Assembly: GCF_014898815.1 (NCBI RefSeq)
Contig: NW_026515460.1
Coordinates: 1-64,000 of the forward strand
DNA from: Panonychus citri
Taxonomy: Eukaryota > Arthropoda > Arachnida > Trombidiformes > Tetranychidae
Direction of reading: 5' to 3'
Length of the DNA: 64,000 bases
Each line of letters begins with the position of its first letter. The stretch's first letter is position 1. Below, piece by piece: positions 13,201 to 27,320 of the stretch. The position numbers were made by a program, and so were the translations under genes. The notes under the pieces are model-generated. The model saw only the letters and a list, made by a program, of their open reading frames with translations, made no database searches and was not told the origin of the DNA.

Positions 13201-16200
13201 AGAGACAATCAACTTTGATTAAGGTCAAATAATCAAGTTGATTGTTGGTCATAAATCAGATTACAAATGAATATACATTTTTTCAATCAATCGATCATCT
13301 CTAATTAAACTAAATCATTTTACCAATTAAATTGATCAACTTGTATCATCACCAATATTGTAATACATTTGAATTCTCATTCCAATATTTAACTTTTGTT
13401 CAATTGATTTTCAGTGTTTTAAAAGTTTATTATATTGACCAACTGATTCGATATTGAAAAGATAATAGTAGCCAAGGGTCAATCACATGGAACGAAGCAA
13501 AATAGAAAAAACAACTCAGTGGTCAGTCTAATGGTCATTTGTCTACGTTTTAGATTAGGGGTCACTCCTTACATTAGATACAAGGTAATGATAGGATATA
13601 TAAGTCGATATCTACTCCACCCTGTTGGCTCATCATGATTATCTGAGTTTAAATTGTGACAGAAAATGATTATAATCAAATGGAATTGAAAAATTTAAAG
13701 TTACCATTTAAATGGTCAATTGAAACAGGAAATTGAATGAAAGTCCAATTTACTATTATCGTTACTTAATCATCACCTTAATCTCATTTAATCAGATCAT
13801 TGATGTTGATCAGTTGAAAGAGAAAAGTAAAAAAACTAACAAGATGAATTAATTTTCTTGTCATGATGTGAATACGATAGAATCAGTGAAACTGAATGAA
13901 ATCTTTTCAATTCAATGAGTTCAATTTATCTCCCTCTGTTTAAATTGTTAGAAAAATACAATTTAATACAATTGATTATTAATGAGTAACAATTAAGATC
14001 TAAATTGGTAATAATATTTTCTCAACAATTGAATTGGTAAAAAAAACTATCAACAAAAAGCAAAGTTTCATCAATTTGATTTCTATCCAATCCTTTTATC
14101 AACTATATTCATCCAAAGGGATTTGATAAATTGTTGATTTCTTTTGTTATCACAATTATAATTAAATTGTCAAACCTTTTAATCATTTCTAATATAAAAT
14201 CATCATGCTGAGCATCATCATCATGAGAAATAAGAGTTGAATTAATATTAGAAACTTATACATGAGAAGTAACAACTTAATCATACAAAAGAAAACAAAA
14301 TGTTAATCATTTAACCTCTTAATTGGTTTCAATTGGTGAGATATTAATTTATATGTATAAATGTAATCAAAGGTAAGGGGGAAGGGAAAGTTCTTAGAAC
14401 TTTTTTCAAGAAGTTCGAGCAAATCGAGATGATAAAGATAATGATGGGCATTTATCTTTCATGTGAGATGATGAAGATGATCAGCTATTTGATACTCACT
14501 CACATGTACACTCATTTAAGCATCGGTTTGGATGGATGAGGCAGAGAAAGAGTCAAGAAGATGAAAGTGAGATGGTTTAAATTGGCTTCCATGTGAAACG
14601 ATAAATTGTTCAGCAAGAGGAAATGAAATACTTCAATCAGAATGATGGAGTGGGAGGAGGTGGATGATAAGAGAGAGAGAGAGAGAGAGACAAAGATGAG
14701 ATCATCAAGAAGATGATGAAAAGTTATCTTATTGAGTAGAAGAGAGAAAAACGAAATTTTCAATTGGTAACCAAGGGAACCAATAGTAGCAATGGTTATG
14801 ATGTAATAAAGTGTGATGGATACTTGATGATGACCAGTCGAGAGAGAGATGGAGAGAAATGGAGAGAGATGGAGAGAGATGGAGAGAGAGATATGAAGAG
14901 GGTGGTGTGTAAGTGGATGATATCGAAGATGAAGATTGAAATGAGTTTTAATTGAGGAATACTTTGGATTGGTCATCATTATCTTCAAATTAAAAGTTTT
15001 AATTAAAGTTTTTGAGTGAATGGTCAATCGATTGAGTTAAAGTTTGCTCTTTTTTTTAATTAGTTAATGAAACTCACCTTGATGCAAAAGAAAAGGGATA
15101 AAGGCAATGTTAACACGATCAGTATCACAGATATAACGGTTAATATCAATGCACATAGACCAGGATTATGTCCGATTGTATCTAAAAATTGAAGATGAGA
15201 ATGAAGATAAAGATGATAAAATTGAGAGAGAAAAATATTTTTTTCTGATTAATATGTGAAGGTGAAAAGGTATGGACAATGTCCAGTGATGGTAAATGGA
15301 AAAAAAAATACCAAGAGATATTTGATGTGATCAATTTGATTGTCATCTTATTGATTGATTAAAGGCTCAAATTAGTGGGATAATTTAATTTCAATCTAAT
15401 CACTTTTCAACCTTACGGCTTATTTTGTTAATCAATTGTGGCAATATTTACTTTAATCAATTTCCATCACGTAATCAAAAGGTAATTTCTATTTCTCTTG
15501 ATTAACAATCAATTCTCATTGTGATCAATGATTCAGAGAGAGAGAGAAAAGTAAAACAATTAACTTTCAATCAGTAATAAACTTGAATGATGATCAGTAT
15601 TACACTCAGGTGATATTACAAAGATTAAATTGTCATCATGATAAATTAAATCAAGTTTATTGATTGTTGAGATAAGATTGAAAATTTAGGTTATTGGTTC
15701 ATGGTAATTTCATAAATCACTTCAAGTACCTTCAGGGTGTTTCCAGGGTAGGAAATGAATCAGATGAATATTTCATAGAGAAAATTTTCTTCTAAGAAAA
15801 AAGAAAACGAGAAAATTGAATTTTTTTCCTGAAATTCTGGTTGTACTGAATAATTTTCAGGAAAAAGATTTCACATTAACAGGTGATAACGATAATGATG
15901 CAGATTATTTCATCATCATCTAAGTAGGTTACAAAGGTAGACTTTTCTGATGAAGTTTCACCATTGAAAATGAACCATTATCATGAACTTTTCGATCAAT
16001 TGAAAACGATGAAGTAAATGAGGAATATGAAGAAAAAAAAAGTTTCTTTAAGGTAAAGGACTTGAGGCTATTATGATATTCATGAGATGATCAAAAGTTC
16101 AGCTAATGTTTAGATTTAAAAGTTTTCATGATGAAACGATTTGTGGTAAAGTTGGAAAGCTCAGTGGACTCAGGAACTTTTGAAAAACTTCATTCAATGG

Positions 16201-19200
16201 GAAGAGATAAAGTAAAGATAAAGTAATACAAAGAATATCTGTAGATTTTTTTTTCATTTTCTTTTCGTTTATCAACATGTTTTCCATGGTGAACATTTTT
16301 CTTCATGAAGGAGAAAAAAATTCCTTCTCCAGAATTATATCTGGATCTATTCCAATCATCATGATACCCTTCATCATCTCTCATCATAACCATCATCATG
16401 GCTTCCAGGAAATACAAAAGTCTGTGTATATATACAATAGATATGAAACTCACGCAATGAATTTTTGTTCATGTTCATCATCATGATAATCATATAATAA
16501 TAATAATGGTAACTATTTTTTTTGTTTCTTCCTTCACCAATGAGGATGATAAGCAATCATCATGAATTCTGAGATGATAAATTTTCCTCTTCTCGTTTAA
16601 TTGTTACAAGATATGATTGCAATTCGTTAATTGTTCTGGTTTTATTCAATTCATTGTTACGAGGAAGATGAAGAAAAAAAAATAATATCATCATCGAAAT
16701 TGTTTTTCATAACCTTGACATGATCATCTCTCTGTTTATAGCATCTAATCATCTTAACACAATTAAATGAATTAGCTGAATAATGAAAAAAAAGTTAATT
16801 GCCCTTGTTAATTAGAAGCTGAGAATCTTAATTATAATTAAGCACTAATGATAACAGAGACACAAATTGCTACACAACAACAACAACAACATTTTAGTTG
16901 AGGTTTGGAGGTGGAAAAAAAAATATTATTAAGAGTAAAGGAAAAAATTAATTAACTAATCTAGTAATTAATCCTTTCGCAATTGGATTGCATTTGACTA
17001 ACTATAAATTATGATCATCTAAATTGTTGATTAGGTTTATCATGGAAATCAATGATTTGTATCATTAGTCTCATGTTTACAGTTGAATGGTTAAAGTAAC
17101 TTTAATATTGAATGATTATGTTGATTAAATAAATTGCATCGTAATTTTGAGTTAATCAAGTGATTTGATTTACATTTATAATTTAAATTTAAATCCATGA
17201 TGGTCAATATCATCACTATGGTTATAATAGTAAATAAGGAAAAATGTTAATCCCTCCATTAAACTGGATTAAATTGTTATTAATCAACAACAGATTTCAA
17301 ATATTGATATTATCCTAATGATGATCAGTAAATTGTTATCAAGATGTAAAAGTCCACACCCATTGATAAAGTAATTGTTTAGTTGGATATGTTTTGTTCA
17401 TCGTCATTCTTAATGATCGTCATGATAATCATGATAATCTGATTCCCCCTGATCACATTTTGGGACATAATATTAAATGAGCTTAATCAGTAATAGTAAT
17501 CATACAATATTAATACAATCATTAGTATGATTACAATCAAGTTTGATTGTGATATACAACAAACAAAATAAAGAAACAAATTGAATCATATTTAATCAAT
17601 TTGAAGTAAACATTTACAATCAACCAACCATAATTTTGATTACCATATAATAATAATGTAAATAAAAATCCTTGATTGTTGTAAATTCATTTTGACAAAA
17701 TGTTGTAGTTGATTAAACCAATTGCCTTAATATAATCAACAGAAATTATCATAAGTCTCTGAGCAATTTGGTCTAATTTAAAATTCAGTGGAGGCAAAAA
17801 CAAATTCAGGAAACTTTTTTCGGTTTACTATTCAGGGAATCTATTCAATTATAATTCTCGATATTCTAATTCTGTAAGAGATTCTCATTATCATGTAATT
17901 CAGAATTTCGTAGTGGAAATTATTGATAACCGGTTCGATGTTACAGAACAACAATAACAACAACAATATAACAATTAGTTTAGATTATAATCCCAGTGGA
18001 TTAATTAGTAAACTTTTTTGTTACTCTTTTTAAATTGTTTCCTATTGAGTTTCAGGTTCTCAGTTGATTTTGTTAATTAGTCTTGGCCTTAAACAGTTTC
18101 GCTTCTTGTTACTTTGTGTAATTAAATTTCATGGATAATTAAACTTTATGAATCTGATTAATTGTGATTACTTTTTTTTTGTTTCCATCTACTTAATATT
18201 CAATAGTAATAATAATAACCACTTCTACCTGTATGAGAAAATACAATTGTTAATTGTTGTTCATTTAAATCACCTCTATTTTAGTAATATTAGTTTTAAT
18301 TGTAAACTCCTTTAGATAAATTGAGATTTTAATTACTTCAAATGAAACAATTGTAATTGTTTAGGGTAATCATTTGGTAGGAAAACAATTGAAATCATAA
18401 ATTTTTGTCAATTCATTTGAAAAACAATTAATTTTCACCAAGAAATTATCACTTGACCATTAATAGGGAGTTAAACTGTAAGAACAATTAAATTAGTAGC
18501 TAATTAATTAATTACAATAATTTGAATTTGGTTTGTTGGTCTCAATTTTTTTCACTTTTCATTAATGGGAGAAAAGCCTAAAAATGTCAAAGATTAAATT
18601 TGCTCGCAATTAAAAAAGGAGTTAATATCTGATGATTGTTGGTTTAATTGTTAATCAGCACAAACCATATGACGATTAACAATCAATAGAATTACTTATA
18701 ATCAGAAAGATATTATGATTTTGTCCGGAAGGAAAAAGGATGAGGATGAAGATGAGAAAGTGGAACCAAGAGTAGAAACCAATGGTAATCTGTGAACATG
18801 ATCATCTCTCATATTCTTAGCTAAAGGTTTACTGTTCAGGATTCACGAAGATGCTGATGATGATAACCATGTAGATGATAAGTTTATCATCATGATCATA
18901 AGTTTCATAAAGCTTATGAATGAGTATATAACTGAATTGGAATCATGAATCTTGTCAGAAACATTCACAAATGATCAGTCATTTCTTGGAGAGAAATCAA
19001 AACAATAGGAAAACAACCAAATCTTATGAATTCATGGTAATCATCATGAAAAACTATTATTAATAAATGGAAAGATGATTATGATTATTAATTGTTAAAC
19101 CAATTTAAGTTAATCATTACTGATAGAATTGATAAATTGATTGATAATCTAAACTAAAAAGCTAATGATTATCATTTCCAAAATCTGATCTTCATTTAAA

Positions 19201-22200
19201 TCAATGAGTTTTCTGGTTAATCGCTATGAAATTGTATTATTAAAATGATAAAACAATCAGCAAAGAAAAAAATGAATTCCAATGATTTATTATCATCATC
19301 ATAATGATAATCGGTTTGGTGTAAATTTTTTTTTTCACTTGAAAAATAAAAATTTTCATTCATTGAACTTTCAACCTGAGTTTATGATGCTAATAATGTA
19401 ATAACCTACAATTTTCATACGTAACCCTGATCATCATCATCATCATAACTCATGTATCATGATGATAGATAATATTATTACTTTATATATACATAGCTAT
19501 CTACATATTTACATGTGATTCTCATGATGATGATGATGTGATTTCAAATAGAAACATTAAGAAATTCAATGTTACTCCCAACGAACAATATCAAAATAAC
19601 AATAGGCTAAAGTTGTGATAACCTATCAGGAAGAAGGGGAAAAAGTTATATAAGTTATCCAAGTGAAACGATTTCTCAACTGATACTTTGGTTGATGGAA
19701 CAAGAAAGAAGATGAAAAAAAAGGATGATGAAGAAAAAAAAAGATCAAGAAGAAAAAGTATAATGAACATTTTCTCTTCCTTTAGCATCCTCATCCTCAT
19801 CATCTTTGTTCATCAATGACTTTTGGCTATCAAACAACAACAACAACAAGAGTAACCGTTGATGATTAAGCTGATGATGATCACTGATCTGATATTGATT
19901 TTGTTTCAATATATCGAGAGAGAAATGTTGATGATGATGATAAGTAGTAGTAGTAGATGATGAGGAAGATAAAGTGAGAAGAAGATGAAAAAAATGATGA
20001 GGATGACGAGTGAAAAGTGTATCAGGTTCATGTTTATCTTTGTTGTTATTTTTGTTTATCTCTTGATAATATCTTAAGTTACTGTTACTTGTATTAGATG
20101 TCAAGTCAAATCATTTCAATCAATTGAATCTAATCAATTGTTAATCATCACAATCGGTGAAAGTATAATAACAACAACAATATAATCAAATATCAGATGA
20201 TTAGACGATGATCATTCAACAGGAATTGTAATAGTTTCCTAATAGTATTTGAGTTTAAATGATTTTATCATTTTTAGACAGTTTTTACAATTTTTATTCA
20301 TTTTATTGATTTGACAATCAAAGGGAAATCAAATGATTGAAAGTCATTGATTAATGATTAACCATTGATTAACCAGAGAGAGAGAGAAATCAAAATTAGT
20401 TGATAATTTCATTTGGAAAGGTTAATCATTTTGTCTGACATAAACTAACATGATTATAATCATCGAGCTTGAACATGTCAACAATTTAAGGTTTGATTAA
20501 ATCGTTTTGTCATTAGTTATGATTAGTTATTCAATCTTAATGATGAATGATTATGATTGTTGATTCAGTTTCATTCATTGAAATTTCATCATGTTTATCA
20601 TCATTATCATGTTATAAATATAGAAACTTTGAATAATATTTTGTATCAACATTAAATTGAATTAACATTTGGTGATAGTTGGTTAAATTGTAATGATTAA
20701 GGCAAAAAAAAAGGTTAACCATAAATTGTAATCAAAGGGCGTTGAATGTAAATCATAAATGATTACATTAATAACTATTATTTGGATGAAGATGATGATG
20801 ATGATATTAATTTAATCACTAAACTGAGAAAGAGGAAAATAAATCATTTAAAGTAAAAACATTTTAACCTAACAAATAATTAATCATGTTAACCAATTTC
20901 TAATTCAACAATCAATTGTGTACAAACACAATGGTAGTTAAAGAGGTTAAAATGAGTAAAGAAAATTCAATCTCATCACCAAACGTAATTAACTTTAATT
21001 GGTGATAATTTTCCGTATCCACATACACACAATACAATCAATAACAATTTAGAAATTGTAATTTGTTAGCAAATCAATAGACTTCAAGTTGAGGTGGTTA
21101 AGGAAAGTTGATCATTTCTGTTTTTCATTTGAAGAGAAAAATTTTTATTCACTTTCATGGTAAATTTCAGGGAAACTTTCAACTTTATTTATCTGAAATT
21201 CAGTGAGATAAGAAAATTTTTAGTTCTATCATTTGTTCAGAGGAAATTGATAATATCTATTCCTCTCTCTCTTTGGGAAAGAGATATTATTAACAATTTG
21301 GATTGAGAATGTTGTGAAAAATTCTGACATTTCAATTCTAAATTCAGTGTGTGGATTGATATATTTATCTTCATGATCATGTTTGATTTATATATAGTTG
21401 AATGTTGAACAGACAGATTTTACTTCATGGTAACTTATTGGAAATCAGATGAAAACAAAAGCAATCCTGATGATCCTGATCATCATCATAATCATCACCA
21501 TGAAATTGAAAAATCTTTTCATCATGTTATCAGAAATCTGAGGAATTTAATTTCCTAGATAATTCTGATTACAATTCTGGGAAAGTTGTTCATTTGATTG
21601 TCATTTGGTATAAAAGTAATCAAATAATCAAACACAATTGATAATCAGTTGAACAGTTTGTCCAAATTGATTTTGAATTACAAAATTTTCAGTCTGATTG
21701 TTATGATTAACATATCATTCAAGTTCATGATTAAACGATAATATAACAAATAAACATGGAAATGTCAATCACAACCACGAGAAGACACCAACAATTAACT
21801 TATATTACAATATGATGGAAAAGTGAACTCTAATTAAGATGATTAAACCAAAATTGATTGATTATATTCTTGGGATGGTTAATTAAGGTTCAATCAATCA
21901 TCGTTGATTTACCTGAGATTGCTGATTCTCCGATCCAAAGGAAACCTGGATTCTGATTATTATTGATATTGTTGATTTGATGATTAAAAGACTGGTTTAA
22001 TTGGGAAGGCTCTGATTTACTTGCATGTCTTATTGTTGAACTTGATATAATTTGCTGGTGTTGTTGTTGATTGTTATTGATGTTTGCTAATTGTTGTTGT
22101 TTTGGATGGTTAATCATTGGATATAAAGATGAATCTTTAATTGTTGTTGTATGAGTAACTGATGATCGACCATCAATATTACCCAATGTAACAATGGTAG

Positions 22201-22246
22201 GTACTGGTGATGATGAGGAAGATACATTATGATATCTTCTTTCCAT
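5184..22246 (-). CDS. Stomatin / MEC-2-type SPFH membrane protein, isoform from the proximal first exon
   Basis: Exons 22246-21913, 15181-15078, 10610-10455, 8280-8021, 6060-5956 and 5712-5184 join in phase (1, 0, 0, 2, 2) to 495 residues. Order of parts: a Ser/Gln/Asn-rich N-terminus from the first exon; a membrane hairpin (GLCALILTVISVILIVLTLP) ending LFFCIK, where the Cys is a likely palmitoylation site; the SPFH/band-7 domain with VVQEYERAVIFRLGRL, KGGAKGPGIFFIIPC, PPQEILSKDSVTV, LRNVLGTKNL and VERVEIKDARLPVQLQRAMA; the helical region AEAAREARAKVIAAEGEQRASRA split by a phase-2 intron; the C-terminal STIVFPLPID; then an unusual Asn/Gln/Ser-rich tail of about 115 residues. Stomatins are cholesterol-associated hairpin proteins that regulate ion channels, including DEG/ENaC channels in touch neurons for MEC-2. 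Introns are very long (to 6.7 kb), unlike neighbouring genes. Confidence 0.93.
6061..8020 (-). other. Stomatin intron 4
   Basis: AT-rich intron. It holds a GA microsatellite (about 7016-7038) and many short ATC/ATG-rich stretches; apparent reading frames here are low-complexity and I see no further exon. Confidence 0.7.
8281..10454 (-). other. Stomatin intron 3
   Basis: No coding sequence seen. Contains a pure GA tract at 10240-10274 followed by GAT/GAG repeats, and scattered GATGAT runs. Confidence 0.7.
10611..15077 (-). other. Stomatin intron 2
   Basis: Intronic, AT-rich. Simple repeats only: a CT tract about 10819-10838, a GA tract 14671-14690, and a short minisatellite of GGAGAGAGAT-like units at about 14843-14895. 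Confidence 0.7.
15182..21912 (-). other. Stomatin intron 1 (long)
   Basis: A 6.7-kb intron with no exon or mobile element that I could recognise. It is made of AATTGATTAA-type sequence with frequent ATCATCATGAT words, plus small AAC/GTT repeats (near 16878, 17948 and 19840). Confidence 0.65.
21913..22246 (-). CDS. Alternative proximal first coding exon of the stomatin gene
   Basis: ATG at 22246 (MERRYHNVSSSSS...) to donor TCTCAG|GTAAATC at 21913|21912, phase 1. The last residues WIGESAIS continue into D-TIGHNPGLCALIL of the membrane-hairpin exon. The exon is rich in Ser, Asn and Gln with a QQQ run and is presumably cytosolic. The reading frame stays open upstream to about 22288 without another ATG. 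Confidence 0.7.
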
Positions 22247-24605
22247 GATTATAATTTGAAAACAATTAACAATTAAACAATTAAACAATTGGTAATCATT
22301 TAGTTGACACTTTCAATATACACAGACAATCATTAATGGAAAATCAAATCAACTTTATTGCTGCGCTTATCCAAAATGCTTTCACTCAATTACTATTGAT
22401 GAGACAATCAAGACAAGATTAACACTTTGATTAAACTGATAATTGGCATGAAAATTTCATTTGTTATTATAAAGTTATCACAATATATAAAATGAAATAA
22501 TTGACATTTTCATTGGTAGATTTAGACAGAACTCAATTGCATATAAAAAAAGGTAATATTGACTCTCATTAAGTTTGGTGGGAGGTCAACGATACGGAGG
22601 GAAAGTTAAAGAGAGGGTATTTATCAGAATTGGATGAATTGTTATCAACACTCAAGGAAGACTTGAAATCAACTGAAACAGTTCTTGAATTTCTATAGCA
22701 TTTTCTTTGGATCATCATGATGATAATACTAATACTTCATGAGGTTTATATCAAATCAGGCGCATTTCAGAGTATTCAGTTTATCAGAACTTTTTTTCTT
22801 CCTCTCTCTCTCTCTTTTAATCTCGTGATATTTTCTCACTATTATTTAGGTTATTTGTTCATAATTTTCTCGCTTTTCCAATTAAATGGATTCAGATTTC
22901 TTTCGAGTTACTTAATAAAAACCTGTCACATCATGATGAACACGTTGCTTTGACAAGAATCATCTCTGAATCTGAATCTCCGGACAGAAATAGATTGATT
23001 ATTTTCAGTTCTTTCTATTATTTATGTTAATTCATATCAGTAATTTTTTCCATAAAAATAATACAACTCATTGATCATCACTCAGAAGCTTATGGCTCAG
23101 TTCCAAGATCTTTTGGTTTCAATGGTCACCATGTAATTCACTCAAAGTCAATAGAAGAAATTTTTTCTGTTTACTGAACTTTTTTTTTCTTTCTCTTCAC
23201 CATAAAGACAAATACCATTCATGATATTCAACACAATGATAACTAAGATAATTTAAAATGATCAAGGGAATTGGGTTCGAGTTTTAATAATAATAACAAA
23301 CGAAAAGTTCACAGGTTAAAATGGTCGAAATGAAGTTTCTGAAAGACGAAAAGTTATCGTTTAAAGAGCCACATGAAGCTAGAATTAAATTACTTAATTG
23401 TTATGAATTGGAACGAAAAAATCAGTTAATGATCACGTTGATTCCTTTAACTAACACATTGAACTGATATCAATCATCATCACAATCAGTAGTTAATCAC
23501 ATTAAGCTGATTAATTTCCTCAAATCGGATTATCAAATCAGCGGAGATCAGCAATGGAATGGAAACAATTTATTACTTTTATCATTCACCTTTTTCCTTA
23601 AAACAATTAACTGATCATATTCAGCCAACGATTTGCTGAAAATTTCACAGGAAATTCAATGTACCATGAGCACAGATAATTTTACAGTCGATGATAAAAC
23701 AATTTTAGAAGATGAAAAATTAACCAGTTGAAAAGCTTCAATTCTAAACATAATAGATTCAATATTTCACCGTAAATTCATGATTCTCAAACGTTTTCCC
23801 CATTGATCATCGGTAAACAATCAAACTACTGATCAATAAAATGAGATAAGTGTTAAACTGAATAACTGAATCAGAATAATAGTTGAGTAAATACCAAGTT
23901 CCTAGTTCATTTTTCCCATGTAAAGATATTCAATTTTTGAATGAGAACTTTTTTTCCAGAGGTAACTTTGTAATTCTAAGTAAATATTATATCCTCTCTC
24001 TAATTCAGTTCAGTTTATCTATTCAATGTACCATGTACAATAATCATTGTAATCATGATAATCTTGGAAACACTTATGTCTAAATTGTAGTTTAAATTTG
24101 TCAATAAACAATTTCGTTGACAAAATATATTATTAATATTACATAGTAGATATTAGAAAATAGATAAATATTGTATTGGAATTACTCTCAATTTGAATAT
24201 CAACTAATCCTTGAGGAAAAATGATTTAGTTGATTGTGATTAGATGATTGCACAAGTGAATTAAATTGAATTTAAATTGTTGATTACTGATCGTACATAA
24301 AGTATGTTAATCATAATATTTGCAATCATTTTATTAGTTTAATATTTGTTTTCACTTTGATTGATTAACTTGAACTTTTTTTTTGATTGTTTTTTTTAAC
24401 AAACACTTTGATTAATTGTTTAAGTAATTTAATTTTCTCATCCTTTGGGAGTCAAGGATAATGATTAAAGTTTTGGTGTAGATTAGAAATCAAATTAAAC
24501 TAATTAGAGACCTGGGATTGGAAACGACAGATATTTTTGTACTTTGGTGGTGGACGATTGATTATGATTGATTGGTAATTAATTAGTTTGATTGTAATTA
24601 CTTAC
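22247..24605 (-). other. Region between the two stomatin first exons
   Basis: No coding exon recognised. It should hold the promoter of the proximal first exon, but no clear TATA box with initiator was found. Confidence 0.5.
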
Positions 24606-24939
24606 TGAATACTTCATATTGGTTGGCATCTTGAGGAGGTTGAGATGATGAAGGCAATGATAAAGATGGATGATGATGCTGAGAGTGAGAGTGAGGTTGA
24701 AATGGATGATGTTGTAATTGTTGGTGTTGATGTTGAGGCTCATTTTTTATCTGTTGAATTAGATTATTATCATCAGGTAATCGTTGGTGGTGTTGATGTT
24801 GATGTTGATTGTAATGCTGTTGTTGTTGTTGTGAAATAATTGTCACTGGATTAATTGGTTGCTGTGAGTTTGATCCACTGGCGTTGATTGATTGTCCAAG
24901 AGATTGTAATTGTTTTTGCTGTCCAACTTGAGTTGTCAT
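24606..24939 (-). CDS. Alternative distal first coding exon of the stomatin gene, Gln/His-rich
   Basis: An open segment from an ATG at 24939 to a clean donor (TTCA|GTAAGTAATT) at 24606|24605. It ends in phase 1, as does the exon at 22246-21913, so it can splice directly to the phase-compatible stomatin exon at 15181. The encoded 111 residues are Gln/His/Pro-rich (runs of Q near the middle) with no recognised domain. The 22246-21913 exon has no acceptor upstream of its ATG, so the two are best read as alternative first exons rather than consecutive ones. Both happen to be 334 nt from ATG to donor. An independent gene whose remaining exons I missed is possible. An in-frame stop lies upstream of the open segment. 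Confidence 0.55.
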
Positions 24940-26760
24940 AATGTTTGCTTGATAAAATTGTCCAATTGATGATAACAATAATCAGTTAACTGTAGACAAT
25001 CAATAGATTGACAAGTTTACTGTTCACCATCAGTGTTGAAACTTAAATATCTAACTGGTAATCGTTAATTAACCTTGTTAAGTATTTGGATTCATCTTGT
25101 TGTTAACAATCAGACCAAAAATAACACATTTCAAGATAATGATGAGGATGAGGATGAGATAAATATGAAAGATGAAGATAAAATTGATGATGTATGATAA
25201 AGATGATTAGTTTTTTGCCGCTTTCGAAAATGATGTTTACCGTTAAATGGTTAAGATTAACAAAACATTGAGATTTGTTCACTTTTTCTCATCTCATGTT
25301 GATTATTGTAACAATTTAAAACTCTTCTTCTTCTTCTTCTTTTAATTGGAAACAATCAACTGTTAGTGTTAATATTTTCCTTTTCTCTTTTCAGCTCCCG
25401 ATAAAGTTAATTGTTGGTGGAATGGGAAAAAAACAATTTCTGATTACAAGCCAAAAGTGATAAACGAAACTCAAAGTTTCAAGCAAGAGATTGTTTGAAG
25501 ATTAAGGATTCAAATGAAGGTTACATAGGGATGAAGGATTAAAGTCAATCCATTATTTTGGTTTATATCTTTTACTGGTGTTTACACACACACACATAAT
25601 CTAAAGGGGTCATCAATGAAAATACACCATAAGTATTTGTTAATTGGCTGAAATGGGTTTTCATAAGCTCAACAAATCAAAATGTTTTCCCATCATGATA
25701 ATGATTTATCACTTTTCCATTCCGGTGAGATGGAGATGAACCAATCATGTTTACTCCATGAGATATTTTATCTCTATGTAAATTATTTTAGTTTACTGGA
25801 ATAGATGTATTTTCATGTTGATAAATCAGAAAATTTGATTAATTGTGTTTGGCCGATCATTTGTTTAGTCTGTTCCTAGATTGAGATATCTAAAGAATGG
25901 ATTAACCTCACTCAATAGAAATCTATTGATATTATTTCAGGGAAAGTCTTTAATCCATTCATTTGGACTATAGTTGGGTTATAATTGAGATAAATTACAT
26001 GTGGTTACATAATTACGTTACGTAATTAATTACGATCAGAAATAATTAATCAAATGCATTAATAAGACGATTATCTACTTGATATTACTTTGAAAAACTT
26101 TAACTTTGTCTAGTGCGTTGATTAATCTTATCAAAGTTGATATGTTTTACCTCTTAATATTAATTATCGAAATACTTGGGAATGAAATTATAATAAAATT
26201 AAGAATTGTCTCCATTAAATTATAACAATCAAATGTAATAGATTTGTTATTGGAAATTAAAGACTGGTTAATTTACAAAACTTCCATAAAAAAAGCTAAC
26301 AGAGTAACAGGTAAAAGGTTAGATTATTATTTTTCTCACTCACCTTTGCCTATGTTATTTTCTCAGATCTTTTAAGGAAGTTTGAAAAGAGAACACCCTG
26401 TAACATATCTCGAAAAACGTAATTCATTGGAAAGATGGATAGTGGCATCTGACGAGCAAGATTAATATCTACAGAGCGTCAGCGCTAATTAGACAGATTT
26501 CTAAATAACTCGTAAACTAAGAGTCGCAGAAACAAATAAATTACACTGTTGGACTTGTCAATTTTCAGAGTTTATTTGATCACCCGCGATCGATCATCAT
26601 CCGATGAAATCAGATCACCCGCTGTAGTTAAATTAATCAAAAATCAAATTTTTTTGATTATTCTGCTTCTCCGAATCCCATATGTTTAATTAATAAATCC
26701 GAAATTAATTTAATTCAATAATCTCCTAAAAATTATCCATTTAGCACAATTACCTCTTTC
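24940..26760. other. Intergenic stretch upstream of stomatin, including a less AT-rich block
   Basis: 24940-26370 is AT-rich without genes. A block at about 26380-26650 has a different texture (several CG-containing words, e.g. CACCCGCGATCGATC) and looks like an inserted fragment; I cannot name it. Confidence 0.5.
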
Positions 26761-26769
26761 TAAATTTTG

Positions 26770-27320
26770 ACATCAATTCGACAATTTAATAGTAAAATAT
26801 TCAATGATAAAAACACTACAAGCGAGAAATTTTAAGTGACACATAAAGATACAGAAAATCAGAGAAATTATAATAGTTGATTGGTCGAAATAGATTTTGA
26901 GGTTGAGTGTTCAGCTTTTCGAAGTGCCGACATTGTGGGTAGTATTTTCTTATCCAAGGACCATGAATTTTGCTATAAGTTCAATCTATAGTAGCAGTAA
27001 TCCTTGATTAATACTTGCGTATGAAAATTTGATATTCAAACACTTTTTATGAGGATTCGTGGGGTTATAAATGAAGGCATAAAAATCTTCATGATATTGA
27101 CAGTAACGTGTTTCAATATGGTGAAAATTATTTAACAGTGGTATCAATCTTTACGAAACAAAAACATTTTAACAGGGATAATAAAACGATATTAATCGAA
27201 TTGACATCCCAACTTTCATTATGATTTTAGGATTAAATGCTTTTATTTTGATTTATTTTAGAACGTGCTATCAAAAATCGATAGTTAATAGATACAATTC
27301 CATTTACACAGATTGTCAGG
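26770..27320 (-). pseudogene. IR-like family remnant (fragment A)
   Basis: 26770-27165 aligns on the minus strand with the C-terminal part of the IR-like genes (the region encoding the PQCWRFEKLNT-like motif through the KKRW region), with several changes that break the frame. It is followed directly by the family's conserved 5' flank (27190-27320, including TTATGATTTTAGGATTAAAT at 27219). The whole N-terminal half and both first membrane segments are therefore deleted. Non-functional. Confidence 0.8.

Noticed and set aside
14512..15027. 171-codon frame on the minus strand
   Set aside because: Low-complexity Ser/Leu/His translation of GA- and ATG-rich intron DNA, with no domain or supporting splice logic.
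19745..20104. 119-codon Ser/His/Leu-rich frame considered as another stomatin first exon
   Set aside because: No ATG at its start, no donor in the right phase, and simple-repeat composition.
24645..24839. Plus-strand Asp/Val-rich frame
   Set aside because: It is the antisense shadow of the Gln/His-rich stomatin first exon.
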